In this document: in pieces, positions 18,107 through 31,024 of the stretch | Layout of the letters: each line of letters opens with the position of its first letter | How positions within the stretch are numbered: the first letter of the stretch is position 1 | Origin: Hymenobacter cellulosilyticus | GTDB lineage: Bacteria > Bacteroidota > Bacteroidia > Cytophagales > Hymenobacteraceae | Assembly: GCF_022919215.1 (NCBI RefSeq) | Contig: NZ_CP095046.1 | Coordinates: 558,001-622,000, forward strand | Length of the DNA stretch: 64,000 nt | Direction of reading: 5' to 3' | Made by a program: the position numbers and the translations under genes | The notes under the pieces: model-generated | What the model saw: the letters and a program-made list of their open reading frames with translations, nothing else | What the model was told of the DNA's origin: nothing | Databases searched by the model: none

Positions 18107-19959
18107 ATGAGGAAGCTACTGCTGATAATCCTGCTGCTGAGTGTACCGGGCCGCTTGTGGGCCCAGGCACCTACGCACACGTTTGGGCTGGCCGAGGAGC
18201 AGTTTGTACTCGACGGAAAGCCGTTCCAGATGATTTCCGGGGAAATGCACTATCCGCGGGTGCCACGGGAGGCCTGGCGGCAGCGCCTGCGCATGGCCCG
18301 GGCTATGGGTCTGAACACCATCGGCACCTACGTATTCTGGAATCTGCACGAGCCCGAGCCGGGCCGGTTCGACTTTACGGGCAACAACGACATTGCGGCC
18401 TTTGTGAAAACAGCCCAGGAAGAGGGCTTGTGGGTGGTGCTGCGGCCTAGCCCCTACGTGTGCGCCGAGTGGGAATTCGGGGGTTACCCCTACTGGCTGC
18501 AAAAGGAACCCGGCCTGCAGGTGCGCAGCAAGGACCCGAAGTTTGTGGCTGCTTACCAGCGCTACATTCGGGCCGTGGGCCGGCAGCTGGCGCCCTTGCA
18601 GATAAACCACGGCGGCCCGGTGCTGATGGTGCAGCTGGAAAACGAGTACGGCTCCTACGGCAGCGACAAAGACTATCTGGCGCTAAACCGGCAGCTGTTT
18701 CAGGAGGCGGGCTTCGATGGGCTGCTCTACACCTGCGACCCGGCCAAGGACGTAGCCAACGGGCACCTGAGCGGCCTGCTGCCCGCCGTAAACGGCCTCG
18801 ACAAGCCGGCTCAGGTGAAGCAGCTGGTGCGCCAGCACCACGGCGGCCAGGGCCCCTACTTCATTGCCGAGTGGTACCCGGCCTGGTTTGACTGGTGGGG
18901 CACGCCGCACCACACCGTGCCGGCCGCCACCTACGCCGCCCGCCTGGACTCGGTGCTGGCCGCGGGTATCTCCATCAACATGTACATGTTTCACGGCGGC
19001 ACCACCCGGAGCTTTCTGAACGGAGCCAACTACAAAGGCCCGGGCAAGCCTTACGAGCCCCAAATCAGCAGCTACGACTACGACGCGCCGCTTGACGAGG
19101 CCGGGAATGCCACGGCGAAGTTTCGGCTGTTTCGGCAGGTAATTGAGCGGCATTTGCCGGCCGGCGCCATGCTGCCACCAGTGCCGGCGACCAAGCCCAC
19201 GATGCAGCTGCCGCCCATTGCCCTGACCAATGGCCGCCGCCTCGTGGCCCAGCTGCCGAAGCCCCGGCAGAATGCCCAGCCGCTGACGTTTGAGAACCTA
19301 AATCAGGCCTACGGCTTCGTGCTGTACCGGACTCAGCTGCCGGGTGGGCGCATGGGTACGCTCTCCATCAAGGAGCTGCGCGACTACGCCGTGGTGCTGG
19401 TGAACGGACAGCGCGCCGCCGTGCTGGACCGCCGCCTGGCTCAGGACAGTGTAACACTGAATTTGCCGGCGGGGCCCGTGACCCTGGATATTCTGGTGGA
19501 AAACCTGGGCCGTATCAACTTCGGGCCTTACCTGAACGATAACCGCAAGGGCATCACCCAGCGCGTCACGTTTGGCGGGCAGCTGCTCACCAATTGGCAG
19601 CACTTCGGCCTGCCTTTCGACGATATTTCGAAGGTCACGGCCACCCTAAAAGACCAGCCGGCCGGCACCGAGACTGGTCCGGTACTGCGCAGGGGCAGCT
19701 TCACGGTGAACACGCCGGCTGATACCTACTTCGACATGAGCCGCTGGGGCAAGGGCTGCGTGTGGCTCAACGGCCACCACCTGGGCCGCTACTGGGAAGT
19801 AGGCCCCAGCAAACCCTGTACGTGCCGGCCGAGTGGCTCCAGAAAGGCCGCAACGAGGTGGTCGTGCTGGAGCTGCTCAAGCCTGAACAAGCTGAACTGC
19901 TGACGGTGGACCAGCCTATTCTGGGCGTGGTAAAGCCGGCTGCGGCAACACGGCAGTAG
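18107..19959 (+). CDS. Secreted GH35 beta-galactosidase (one apparent base deletion near the end)
   Basis: About 617 residues with a signal peptide (LLLIILLLSVPGRLWAQ). The TIM barrel starts with the family's MISGEMHYPRVPREAWRQRL and contains QLENEYGSYG (catalytic acid/base Glu) and IAEWYPAWFDWWG (nucleophile Glu). C-terminal beta domains follow, ending in a GRYWEVGPQQTLYVPAEWL segment typical of GH35. That segment is split by a missing C at 19804-19807; the natural stop is then 19957-19959. The enzyme removes terminal beta-galactose in the periplasm or outside. It is followed 144 bases later by a GH97 gene in the same direction, suggesting joint use of a plant or algal glycan. Confidence 0.9.
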
Positions 19960-20046
19960 CCGGAAACCACCAACCAGCTTGAACCAAACCAACTGATAAA
20001 CCGGCGGATAGCAAGAGTTTCGGGGCGGAGCGAATTAGTTGCGTAA

Positions 20047-22266
<2,220 letters not shown>

Positions 22267-22274
22267 TAGCACTA

Positions 22275-22312
22275 AAGCCCTGTCTTACCAAGCGTAAGGC
22301 AGGGCTTTGTTT
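22275..22312 (+). terminator. Rho-independent terminator after GH97 gene
   Basis: Stem AAAGCCCTG...CAGGGCTTT with an inner CTTA/TAAG pairing, followed by TGTTTTT. It lies about 20 bases after the corrected GH97 stop. Confidence 0.85.
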
Positions 22313-22821
22313 TTAAGGACGAAGTTCTATTTCATCAAGAAGGCGGAATTCACCTTCTTCCCAAGAAGCCGACACCTGCTTCCTGGTTGAGTGACGAAGC
22401 GGATACAAGCAGAACAATTAGCTCTATTCGATGAAATATTTTCAAAAAACTTTGCTTATACCTCAGTTTTATTACTTGTTTTTTAAGCGAAGCACTAAAA
22501 ATCCACCACTCTCACAAGAATCAGGCAAACCTTACTTCTTAGCAAATCCTGCGTGTGCAGTAGCCCTGGCAGTCGTGCGACGTAAGCGTAATACAAGCCG
22601 GCGTGCGTCCTTCTTAGCCTAGTACAGTCCTTGCTTTTCTTGAAAAAGGCCTACTATATTTAAATCACCCTAGCAGCTGCTCAGTCCTTTATCCTGAGCC
22701 TTTTGCCTACCTCGGCCCTGCTGCTTACCTGTGTTTCCAGTCCGTTGTGCTACCCAGAATCTGGGGAGCCAGCCGCGTTTTGCCCTGCCCCAACCTAATT
22801 CCCACTTTAACTCCAAACTCC
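22313..22821. other. Intergenic region before GH64 gene
   Basis: About 510 bases. A 63-codon open frame at 22431-22622 has no signal, domain or neighbour logic, and I do not call it a gene. The GH64 promoter should lie here. No strong repeat was found. Confidence 0.45.
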
Positions 22822-25070
22822 ATGAAAACCCGTACGCGTACCGCTTGGCGAAGCCTATTGGTCTTGCTGAGCAGCCTGCTCTTTTCGGCCACCAGCTGGG
22901 CCCAGGGCAGCATTCCGTTTACCATTGCCAACAACTCCCCTTCCCCGACTCCGACCTCTACGTGGCCATCGTAGGCATCGACCCAGCCGGTAACCACGTC
23001 TGGATTAATGCCGCTAACAGCCAGGTGCTGCCCATGAGTGCCTCCTACAACACCGTGACCGGGCCGACTTATAATGGCAACACCGGCCCCGGGCAAAACT
23101 CCAAATACGCGGCCTGCTTCACCCGCCTGAGCAGCATTCCGAACAAGACCTTTACCCTGCCCTACATTGCCGGCTGCCGGGTGTTTATTTCCCGGGGCCA
23201 ACAGCTTTACCTCTATTTCTTCGGCTCCTCGGGCGCGCCTTCGGGTTACGCGGCACCTAACCACCAGAACCCGAACGACCCGAACAAGGGCATCATGTAC
23301 GAGTTCATCGAGCTGACTAACAACCAGTACGGCTTCTTTGGCAACACCACCCGCGTCGACGCTTTCCGCTACCCCATGGGCCTAGAGCTGTTTGGCAACG
23401 GCTACCAGAAGCGTACGGGCGAGCTGAAAAATGCCGCCGATATTGTGGCGGCCTATAAGGCCAACGTGCCGGCCGAGTTTCAAGGCACAGTCAACAGCAC
23501 CACCGGCGAAATCACCTTCCCTTCCAAGACGCCGGCTTTTCAGGATGGCTCGAATGGCACCGTAGCCGGCCCTTATGGCAACTACTTCAAGAGCTACATC
23601 GACGCCATCTGGAACAAGTACAAGACCACGGACCTGATTTTCTACGCTGGCAATGCGGGCGTATTTAAGGGCCGCGTAGATGCCAATGACCGGCTGGTCG
23701 TGGTAGGCCAGAACGGCGCTTTTGCCGGCCGCACCGGCATTATCAACGGCCGCCCCACCACTCAGATGGCCTTCGAAGGCAAGGGCCTGCTCGACAACCG
23801 TGTGAGTGACGGCGACTGCGACTTGGTAGTGCAGGCCCAGATGACGGCCGCCATCAACCGCCACGTGGTAGACGTAACGACTGCCAACCCCGGCCAGCAG
23901 AACTGGTACGATGCTAGCCGGTATTACCAAACTGGTCCGGCCAACTACTATGCCCGCTTCTGGCACCTGCCCGGCATCAGCGTGGATAACCTCAGCTACG
24001 GCTTTGCCTACGACGACGTGAACGACCAGTCGGCCACGTTACACACGCCCCAGCCTACCAAGGTCATTGCCACTTTCGGCGGTTTCGCCGGCTCTACTCC
24101 ACCGCCTGCTACGGGCGTGGCTACTATGTACAAGGACTGCAACTACACCGGTACCGCCGTGGCCCTGCCCGCCGGCGACTACAACCTGGCTGCTTTGCAA
24201 AGCCGCGGCATCCTGAACGACGACGTGTCCTCGCTCAGAGTTAACGCCGGTTACGAGGTGGTGCTCTACGAAGGTGACAATTTTACGGGCGGCACGCTCA
24301 CGGTGGGCAGCGCCGGCAACGGCTGCCTGGTAAACAACCCATTGGGCACCAGCAACTGGAATGATAAAACCACTTCGCTGCGGGTACGCACCGCCACAAC
24401 TTCCTCGTTCAGCGTGACGCTGCAGGCTGAAGCGGCCAACGTGAACAACGGCATGACAGCAGAAACCACCACCGACGCAGGCGGCGGGCAGAACATGGGC
24501 TTCGTGGATGCCGGCGACTATCTGGTCTGGAACGGCATCAATTTCCCCACCTCAGGCTCCTACCTGATTGAGTACCGCGTAGCCAGCGGTGCCAGCGGCG
24601 GCACCATTTCCTCAGACCTTAATGCTGGAGCAACTCAGCTGGGCAACACGGCCATTCCCGGCACCGGCGGCTGGCAGAACTGGACCACCGTGTCCCGCAC
24701 CGTGACTATTAACGCCGGCACCTACAACTTCGGCATCTACGCCCAGACCGGCGGCTGGAACCTTAACTGGGTCCGCATTACTAAAGTCAACAGCGCGGCC
24801 CGCACCACGCTGGCAACGGCAGCCCAGCGCAGCCCCGAAATGCTGCAGCTCTACCCCAACCCGGTAGCTGACCAGTTGTACCTAAGCGCCTCCGCCGACC
24901 TGGGCGGCAGTCAGTACCGCATCATGGACAACAGCGGCCGGACGATGAGCAGCGGCACGGTGGTGGGTAGCTCTGTGGAAACGAGCCAGTTGCCAGCCGG
25001 TATCTACACGCTACAGGTAACGACGCCGGGTCAGCAGCAGCTTCTGCGCCGCTTTGTCAAAACCAAGTAA
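22822..25070 (+). CDS. Secreted GH64-type beta-1,3-glucanase with crystallin-like, CBM6 and T9SS domains (frameshift near start)
   Basis: About 750 residues from the ATG at 22822, which opens a good signal peptide (SLLVLLSSLLFSATSWAQ). The frame breaks in the C run at 22937-22940; restoring one C joins IPFTIANNSPFPDSDLYVAI. Domains in order: a GH64/thaumatin-like glucanase core (~25-430), a beta/gamma-crystallin-like module (MYKDCNYTGTAVALPAGDY to LYEGDNFTGG), a CBM6-like module (LQAEAANVNNGM to WNLNWVRITKV), and a T9SS C-terminal sorting domain (LYPNPVADQLYL to LLRRFVKTK). GH64 enzymes cut beta-1,3-glucan, often releasing laminaripentaose. The protein is predicted to be exported by T9SS to the surface or medium. 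Confidence 0.85.
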
Positions 25071-25093
25071 AGCCAAGTTAGCAGCTTCAACCA

Positions 25094-25127
25094 AAAGCCC
25101 TGCCGGTTGGTCCGGTGGGGCTTTTTT
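25094..25127 (+). terminator. Terminator after GH64 gene
   Basis: Hairpin AAAGCCC...CCGG-loop-CCGG...GGGCTTTTTT starting about 24 bases after the stop, ending in a T run. Confidence 0.8.
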
Positions 25128-25436
25128 GTGGACAATGAAATCCTGCCGTTGCCCGGTGGCGCTGTACACCCGCAGCCCGTGGCCGTGACTATGGGTGCAA
25201 GCCGGATTGGGAATCTGTTGAAAGGAGGTTATGGAAAATTGTCGTGGGCTAAGAAAGTAAGTCCTAACGCTTAGGTGCGCCTCAGTACCTAGTTCTACGC
25301 GGCGGGCACAGCCAGCCGGGCCGGGGCCGCGGAAGCTCCTAGGAACGGCACGAAGTCAACCTTTTTAGAGAAGGGTCAGTACGTACTAGGGTAAGGCCCG
25401 CTGGCCTTTTCTACCACACTCCTCTTCGACCTGACC

Positions 25437-25610
25437 ATGAAAAACTACCGTTTTTACTTTCTGCCCGTTCTCCTGATCCTACTGACCTTCTCGCTCAGCA
25501 GCTGCGATATAATCGGTGATATATTCAAAGCCGGGATGTGGACGGGCCTTATCGGCGTGGTCATCGTGGTCCTGCTGGTCCTGTTCCTGATTCGCAAAAT
25601 GCGCCGCTAA
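25437..25610 (+). CDS. Small membrane lipoprotein-like peptide, 57 residues
   Basis: 57 residues, too short for most gene callers. There is an N-terminal hydrophobic signal (FLPVLLILLTFSLSSC) whose lipobox-like LSSC would make Cys23 the lipidated residue. A short DIIGDIFKAGMWTG stretch, a second membrane segment (VVIVVLLVLFLI) and a basic RKMRR tail follow. Small proteins of this layout, with DIIGDIFKAG, are common in Bacteroidota; their function is unknown to me. It stands alone between a GH64 gene and a convergent T9SS gene and is followed by a strong bidirectional terminator. Confidence 0.75.
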   Translation: MKNYRFYFLPVLLILLTFSLSSCDIIGDIFKAGMWTGLIGVVIVVLLVLFLIRKMRR

Positions 25611-25633
25611 TCCGCTTTTGTCAGCCGATAAAT

Positions 25634-25675
25634 AACAAGAAAGGGCCTTACCGCACGGTAAGGCCCTTTCTTGTT
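25634..25675. terminator. Bidirectional terminator between convergent genes
   Basis: Perfect 19-base arms (25634-25652 and 25657-25675) around a 4-base loop, with A/T-rich stem ends. It serves the small gene on the + strand and the T9SS gene on the minus strand. Confidence 0.9.
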
Positions 25676-25693
25676 GCTAGACTGCGTTTGTAG

Positions 25694-28113
25694 CTACTGC
25701 TTCACTACCCGCAGCGTAACCGGGCCGCCGGGCGTAACCAGCTGCACCAGGTAAACCCCGGCGGGCTGACCTTCCAGCGTAAACGGAGTGCGCACATTGC
25801 CCGCCGCTACCTCCTGATTGAACTGCACTACCGGCTGGCCCAGCAGGTTTAGCACAGTGCCTTGCAGGCGGGCCGGCTCCCGGAAAGAGGTGCCTAGCTC
25901 GTAGGCGCCGACCCCGGGGTTGGGCACTACCGTAAAGGCCGCCTGTTCAGCACTCTGTACCACGGCCACCGGTGAGAAAGCCGTGCTGCCGTCCTGGTCT
26001 ACCTGGCGCAGACGGTAGTAGGCTGTGCCGGGCAGGGGCCGCGCATCACTAAAGGAGTATGACTGCGCCCGGGTGCTGGTACCGGCCCCGGCCACCCGGC
26101 CTATTTCAGTGAATTGCCGGGCATTCTGACTACGCTCCACCACAAAGTAGGCGCTGTTGGTTTCGGTGGCAGTGGCCCAGCGGCACACCACCGTGGAGCC
26201 CGTGTACTGCGCCCCAAAGGCGGTAAGCTCTACCGGCAGCACCCCGCCGGCGCGTGAGGCCACCGCAAAGGGCGAGAAGTTCTTAACCCCGCCCGCTTGG
26301 CACCTTTGTGGTTCGGCGCAGGGGCTGCCACGACTCCCGGATTGTTTCTTACCCGGTCCCAGCTGGCGCCGGTGGTGTAGTGGTCGATAAAGGCGTTGGT
26401 CTCTTCAAAGCCGGTGGCCTCGTCCTTGCTATTCCAGAAGGCCTGCAGGGTGATGTCGGAGTTGCCGGGCACTTCCTCACTTACAAACCAGGTTTTCTTC
26501 ACCACGCCCTCCGTTACCGGATTGGTACCGTTTTCGTTGGCATCGTAGCTGCGGTACACGTTGTCGATAACCCGCACTTTATAAGTATCCTCGGAGCTGG
26601 CCGCCGTTTGCGACAATACCACCGGGGTGTAGTCGGCGGCGGCGGCCGTGGTAGCTACCGGAAAGGTTACTTCGGCCCCGTCGTTGGTTACCGTCTGGCG
26701 CAGGCCGCCCTTGCCCGTGGTCAAAAAGAAGCTCGTGCCGCCCAGAGTCCGGATGCGGCCTTTTTTCAGGATGGTCAGGTCGTGGTCGGCCAAGGCCAGG
26801 GTAGACAGGCCGGAGCTGGTAAAGGCCACGTCGCTGTTGACCAGTACCGGGCCATTCAGGACTTTGGGCCCTACCCCGTTTAGCTTCAGAATGCCGTAGC
26901 TACCTCCGTTTACCTGCTGCGTAGTCGAGGCCGAGCTGTTCAGGTACTCCACCACGCTCTTGAGGTTGAGCGTGCCCAGGGTCAGGCTGTTTTGGGGCCG
27001 AGCAATGCGCAGGCGGGAGCCCGAGGTTACATCTACCGTCGCGGTAAGATTGGTAGCCGCACCCACATACAGCACGGCCGGCTCGGTGGGCGTGCCCACT
27101 ACCAGCTTGGAGTTGGCCCCGGTAATAGCCCAGTTGGAAAGCACCCGGCTGGTCAGTGAATCGGTGCCGCGCACGTAAAACGTGGTGTTGTCCACGGCAA
27201 AGTTGTGGGGCTTGGTGCCCGTACCGTCCGTGTTAATGCCCCATTTGTTCTTGTCGGCAAGGTCGCCGGAGGCTTCAGAGTAAAAGATGTTGGTTTCGGG
27301 CGTAATCACGACGTCGTCGATGCTCAGGCCATTGCCGTTGCTGGACGAGTTGAACACATACGACCAGCGCACCATGATCTCCTCGCCCGGGGCCAGCACT
27401 ACGCCGCTGCCGCCCAGCAGCTTAGCCTGCACCACGCGCCGGTTGGTGGCCGCGTTGCCGTCGCGCGGGGTAATGGCCGTGCTGGTAGACGGCGCGGGTA
27501 CGTCCAGGTCGCCAATGGGCAGCCAAGTTCCGGTGGTAAGCTGGGTAATAGGTCCTGAGGAACGCTGATAATGCACGCGCATGGTTGCCTCCTGGGTATT
27601 GCTCGAGTTGTACCACTGCTCCATGGCATACTTGATTTCCAGGTTCTTAATCGGCACCGTCGAGCTGTTTTTCAACCGGATACCGATGTAGCCAACCCCG
27701 GCCGTAATGTTGGTGGAGGCAATGCCGCCCAGGGCCCGGTCGGTGCTGCCGCTGGTGCCGAAGTGGTACCAGGCCGCGCCGTGCGGCGTACCGTCGGCAT
27801 CTACGGTGGAGGTAGTCGTGGTGCCTTCCTGTCCGTCGTCGGGCGCCAGCTTGGCCGGGGTGCTCAGGCGTTGGTACGACTCAAACTCGTTGGCCCCGTA
27901 GGAATTCAGGGTGAAGCGGGCATACACGCCGGGCAGGGTGGCATTGCTCGAAAAAGCAGCTTTGGTGCCGGCCAGGGAATTGAAGTTCTGCACGTAAGGC
28001 GCCAAACCGGCCGAGGTGGCGTCGGCCGTATTCTTGAACTGGTACTGAGCGGTGGTGAAATGGGGCAGTAGGTTGCCAAGCAGAACGAGGGCGAGTGGGT
28101 AGATTTTTTGCAT
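25694..28113 (-). CDS. Large secreted protein with T9SS sorting domain (one frameshift)
   Basis: About 805 residues. Signal peptide (LALVLLGNLLPHFTTAQ). Its long N-terminal region resembles the beta-rich parts of surface proteins in Hymenobacter-type bacteria (AGTKAAFSSNATLPGVYARF; later GLSIDDVVITPETNIFYS). The C-terminus starts with VLPVELTAFGAQYTGSTVVC, common before T9SS domains in this group, then a fibronectin-like stretch and a sorting domain (FTVVPNPGVGAYEL to VTLRVVKQ). The frame breaks at about 26270-26310; the exact base is not clear. No enzymatic motif was recognised. Likely a surface or secreted structural or adhesion protein. Confidence 0.75.
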
Positions 28114-28336
28114 AGGTGGTGGGTTGAGTAGAGCAGACTACGGGAAATCCCGTTTTGTGATGCCACAACGGAATATCTTCCAATAGTTAAAATTATATAA
28201 AATCATCTTATTTAAAACATAAATAATTAGAGCCAATTTACTTATCCCGAGATATTCCAGGATTGAAGACTAGCACATGCACAGAAATATTCTTCTCAAT
28301 ATCCAACTGCCTTAAACCAGCGCCGCTAAAACAAAA

Positions 28337-28363
28337 CAGCCCGGCTCTTGTGGAGCCGGGCTG
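28337..28363 (-). terminator. Terminator after fatty acid hydroxylase gene
   Basis: GC-rich 11-base arms (28337-28347 and 28353-28363) around a 5-base loop, flanked by an A run at 28329-28335 that becomes a U run on the minus strand. It lies 24 bases after the stop. Confidence 0.8.
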
Positions 28364-28386
28364 CTACTGCTAAGGAACTGGAAAGC

Positions 28387-29066
28387 TTACTTGTCGTGCG
28401 CTTTCTTGGGCATGGTACCGATGATATGGTCCCAGAGGGTGGAAGAAACGCCAAACGCAATTTCGTCCTGCCGGTAGTGGTGCTGGGCGTGGTGGGTCCA
28501 CCACACTTTCAGGAAGTTCTTCGGGGCGCGTAGGCGTGAATGGCATAGTGCACAAACAGATACAGCGCGTAGCCAAACGTGAAGCCGGCCAGAATGCCGA
28601 ACACGTAGCTGCCGAAGATGAAGCGGAAAATGAAGAACAGCAGCGAAGCCACAAATACCGTCACGATGGGCGGCATAGCCAGGCGGGTTTTGTCTTTGGG
28701 AAACTCGTGGTGTACCCCATGCATGGTGTACTGAAACTTGGCCCGCTTCGGCGTGGTGGCCGGAATGTGGTACAAGTAGCGGTGCATAGCATACTCCACG
28801 TAGGTAAACATAAACCAGCCCAGCAGAAACAGGCCGAAAGCCGAAAGGCCGTTGATAAAGCCGTGCGTGAGGCCGTAGTACAGGCTACCCGCCGCCGTGA
28901 GCAGGAAGATGGATACGGGCAGGGCAATGTGGGTGTGCGTAAGACGCTCCAGTAAGGGGTTTTTGAACAACTGCGCCGAACCCTTGTGCTTGGGTTTGAT
29001 CTGGTCAGGTGTTTTTACCGGGCTGGGGGCTAGTTCGGGGGCTGAGGTAGAAGAAGCGGAATTCAT
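28387..29066 (-). CDS. Sterol desaturase/fatty acid hydroxylase family membrane protein (one apparent base deletion)
   Basis: About 226 residues with four or so membrane segments and the family's His clusters: HRYLYH, HGVHHEFP, HYAIHAY and, after the break, HHAQHH. These bind the di-metal centre that oxidises lipid chains. The break is a G run at 28523-28526 (reads HAYAPPKNFLKVWWTHH when one base is restored); the end is MPKKAHDK, stop at 28387-28389. Probably a fatty acid 2-hydroxylase-like enzyme acting on membrane or sphingolipid acyl chains. It is not obviously linked to its neighbours. Confidence 0.85.
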
Positions 29067-29145
29067 AGGAATGATCAGCTATTGTAAGAAGCAAAAGTAC
29101 GCAGAGCCGCACAAACACTACGCCGAATACGCAGCAGGACCCAAT

Positions 29146-29667
29146 TTAGCTGCTGGTTCGGTACTGTTCCAACAGACGCTGTACGGCCGCCACCGTGCAC
29201 GAAGAACCTGAGCAGCGCAGCGGCGCGCGGCTATAAAACTGTTCACGGGCGGCTAAGGTTTCGCGCAGGCGCTTCTCCAGAGCTTCAGAGCTGCTGGTCT
29301 CGGCTAGCAGGGGCCGGGTAGCGGCGCCCCGCTGCAGGCGGCGCACCAGTTCTTCCACTGGCACATGCAGATATAAGGTGGTGCCGGTTTCGAGCAGCAC
29401 TTCCGCATTCTGGTGGAAGCAGGGCGTGCCGCCGCCGGTGGCCAGCACCAGGTCGGGCAGTTCGGCTACCAGGTCGCGCAGCACGGTGGCCTCGCGCTGC
29501 CGGAAGTAGGCTTCCCCTTCGGCGGCAAAGATATCGGCCACGCTGCGCTGCTCCCGCCGCACGATTTCCTGGTCGAGGTCCCGGAAGGGCAGCTCGTAGG
29601 CCACGGCCAGCGCCCGGCCCAGCGTCGTTTTGCCTGCTCCCGGCATTCCAATCAAGTACAGACGCAT
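29146..29667 (-). CDS. aroK: Shikimate kinase
   Basis: 173 residues from the ATG at 29667. The frame is open further upstream, but those codons lie in a repeat and lack resemblance to the family. It phosphorylates shikimate in aromatic amino acid synthesis. P-loop GMPGAGKTT, shikimate-binding DLDQEIVRRE (Asp), GGGTPCF and the lid RRLQRGAATRPLL are all visible. It is the usual length and stands alone between a membrane hydroxylase and a peptide-type permease. Confidence 0.93.
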   Translation of the reverse strand: MRLYLIGMPGAGKTTLGRALAVAYELPFRDLDQEIVRREQRSVADIFAAEGEAYFRQREATVLRDLVAELPDLVLATGGGTPCFHQNAEVLLETGTTLYLHVPVEELVRRLQRGAATRPLLAETSSSEALEKRLRETLAAREQFYSRAPLRCSGSSCTVAAVQRLLEQYRTSS

Positions 29668-29681
29668 GGTTTCTAATGTGC

Positions 29682-29838
29682 TAATGTGCTGATGTGCTAA
29701 TGTGGGGCATATGCTAATGAATGAATAATATGAGAATGTGCTGGAATGTGGAAAATGTGTCTTTGAGGGGCGCATCCGAAGCAATAACACGCTCTTTTCA
29801 TTTCTCACATTTATTCATATTAGCACATCAGCACATTA
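29682..29838. repeat. Inverted repeat of 20 bases flanking ~117 bases
   Basis: TAATGTGCTGATGTGCTAAT at 29682-29701 and its exact complement at 29819-29838, built of short CTAATGTG/CTGATGTG units. It fills the space between aroK and the permease gene, and the right arm covers the permease stop codon. It could fold as a long hairpin in the mRNA or be a decayed mobile repeat. Confidence 0.75.
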
Positions 29839-30891
29839 ACTCAGCTTTACCCGCGGGTCCAGCACGGCGTAGAGCACGTCGACCACGATATTGACCACCA
29901 CGAAGAGGAAGGCAATGAAGATAGTGGCGCCCATTACCACCGGAAAGTCCAGGTTTTCAACAGCCCGCAGTGTGACGGTACCTAGCCCTTTCCAGTTGAA
30001 GATGTACTCAATAAAGAAAGCCCCCGCCATGAGCGAAGCCAGCCAGCCCGACACGGCCGTAATCACCGGATTCAGCGCGTTTTTCAACGCATGCCCCACC
30101 ACCACGCGGTAGCCCGACAGTCCCTTGGCCCGAGCCGTGCGGATGTAATCCTGGCTGAGCACGTCGAGCATGGAGCTACGGGTGAGCTGGGTAATAACAG
30201 CCAGCGGCCGGATGCCCAGGGCAATAGCGGGCAGCAGCAGGTTGCGCAGCACCAGGTGGCGGCCCGTAAAGGGGTCGGTTTCGTAGAGCTGCCCGGTCAG
30301 GTTCAGGCCGGTCCAGTGACTCCAGTAAAAGCCGAAAGTCATGGCAATCAGGATGCCGGCCACGAAGGACGGTACTGATATACCCAGCACGGATGTGGTT
30401 ATCAGAGCCCGGTCGAGCCAGGAATGAGGCTTCAGAGCCGCCACGATGCCGAAGGTGATGCCCAGCACCGCTGCTAGCAGCATGGCCGCCAGGGCCAGCC
30501 AGAGCGTGCCCGTAAAATGGTCGAGTAGGATGCGCAGCACGTCCTTGTTGCTCTGAAACGAGCGGCGCAGGTAGGGTACCTTCAGCACCAAGGACTTGTC
30601 GCCCAAGGGCAGCAGGGCCACACCGCCGTATTTGGCCACGCCGGCCGAGTCACGCGGGTGCAGGCCCAGCGGCGACACGTCATTGAGGTAGCCCACCAGT
30701 TGCACCGGCACGGGCTGGTCGAGGCCCAGGTCGGCGGCAATGGCGGCGCGGGTGGCTACGTCGGAGCGCTGACCGGCCAGCAGGGCCACCGGGTCGCCGG
30801 GCAGCACCGTAAACAGAAAGAACACCGTGAGGGCCACCCCGGCCAGCACCAGTATTCCTTGCAACAGCCGCCGCAGCACGAAAGAAATCAT
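29836..30891 (-). CDS. ABC transporter permease, DppB/OppB type
   Basis: 351 residues with about six membrane segments. It starts FVLRRLLQGILVLAGVALTVFFL, as peptide permeases do, and has the cytoplasmic EAA-type loop QDYIRTARAKGLSGYRVV plus FIEYIFNWKGLG near the C-terminus. Family members import or export di- and oligopeptides or nickel with a DppC partner, ATPases and a binding protein. None of these is next to it here, so the rest of the system may lie elsewhere. In Bacteroidota, lone permease genes of this type are common. Confidence 0.88.
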   Translation of the reverse strand: MISFVLRRLLQGILVLAGVALTVFFLFTVLPGDPVALLAGQRSDVATRAAIAADLGLDQPVPVQLVGYLNDVSPLGLHPRDSAGVAKYGGVALLPLGDKSLVLKVPYLRRSFQSNKDVLRILLDHFTGTLWLALAAMLLAAVLGITFGIVAALKPHSWLDRALITTSVLGISVPSFVAGILIAMTFGFYWSHWTGLNLTGQLYETDPFTGRHLVLRNLLLPAIALGIRPLAVITQLTRSSMLDVLSQDYIRTARAKGLSGYRVVVGHALKNALNPVITAVSGWLASLMAGAFFIEYIFNWKGLGTVTLRAVENLDFPVVMGATIFIAFLFVVVNIVVDVLYAVLDPRVKLS

Positions 30892-30910
30892 TTGGGTTTT
30901 GGGTTAGAAA

Positions 30911-31003
30911 GTCATCCTGAGCTTGCCAAGGAATCTTGCGTGCTAAGGGATGAATGGTAATCTGACGTCAGCACAAGAGGTGTCTCGCTGCATTCGACAT
31001 GAC
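30911..31003. repeat. Intergenic imperfect palindromic element (family member)
   Basis: The left side reads GTCATCCTGAGCTTGCC, like the element at 36409-36530; the right side reads GAGGTGTCTCGCTGCATTCGACATGAC, like the elements at 50227 and 52529. The arms of this copy pair only partly. It lies between convergent-spaced minus-strand genes. Confidence 0.6.
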
Positions 31004-31024
31004 GTTCTGGCTTTGTACTACCAA

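Noticed and set aside
22431..22622. 63-codon open frame on the plus strand
   Set aside because: It has no recognisable pattern, signal or neighbour logic and lies in an intergenic region.
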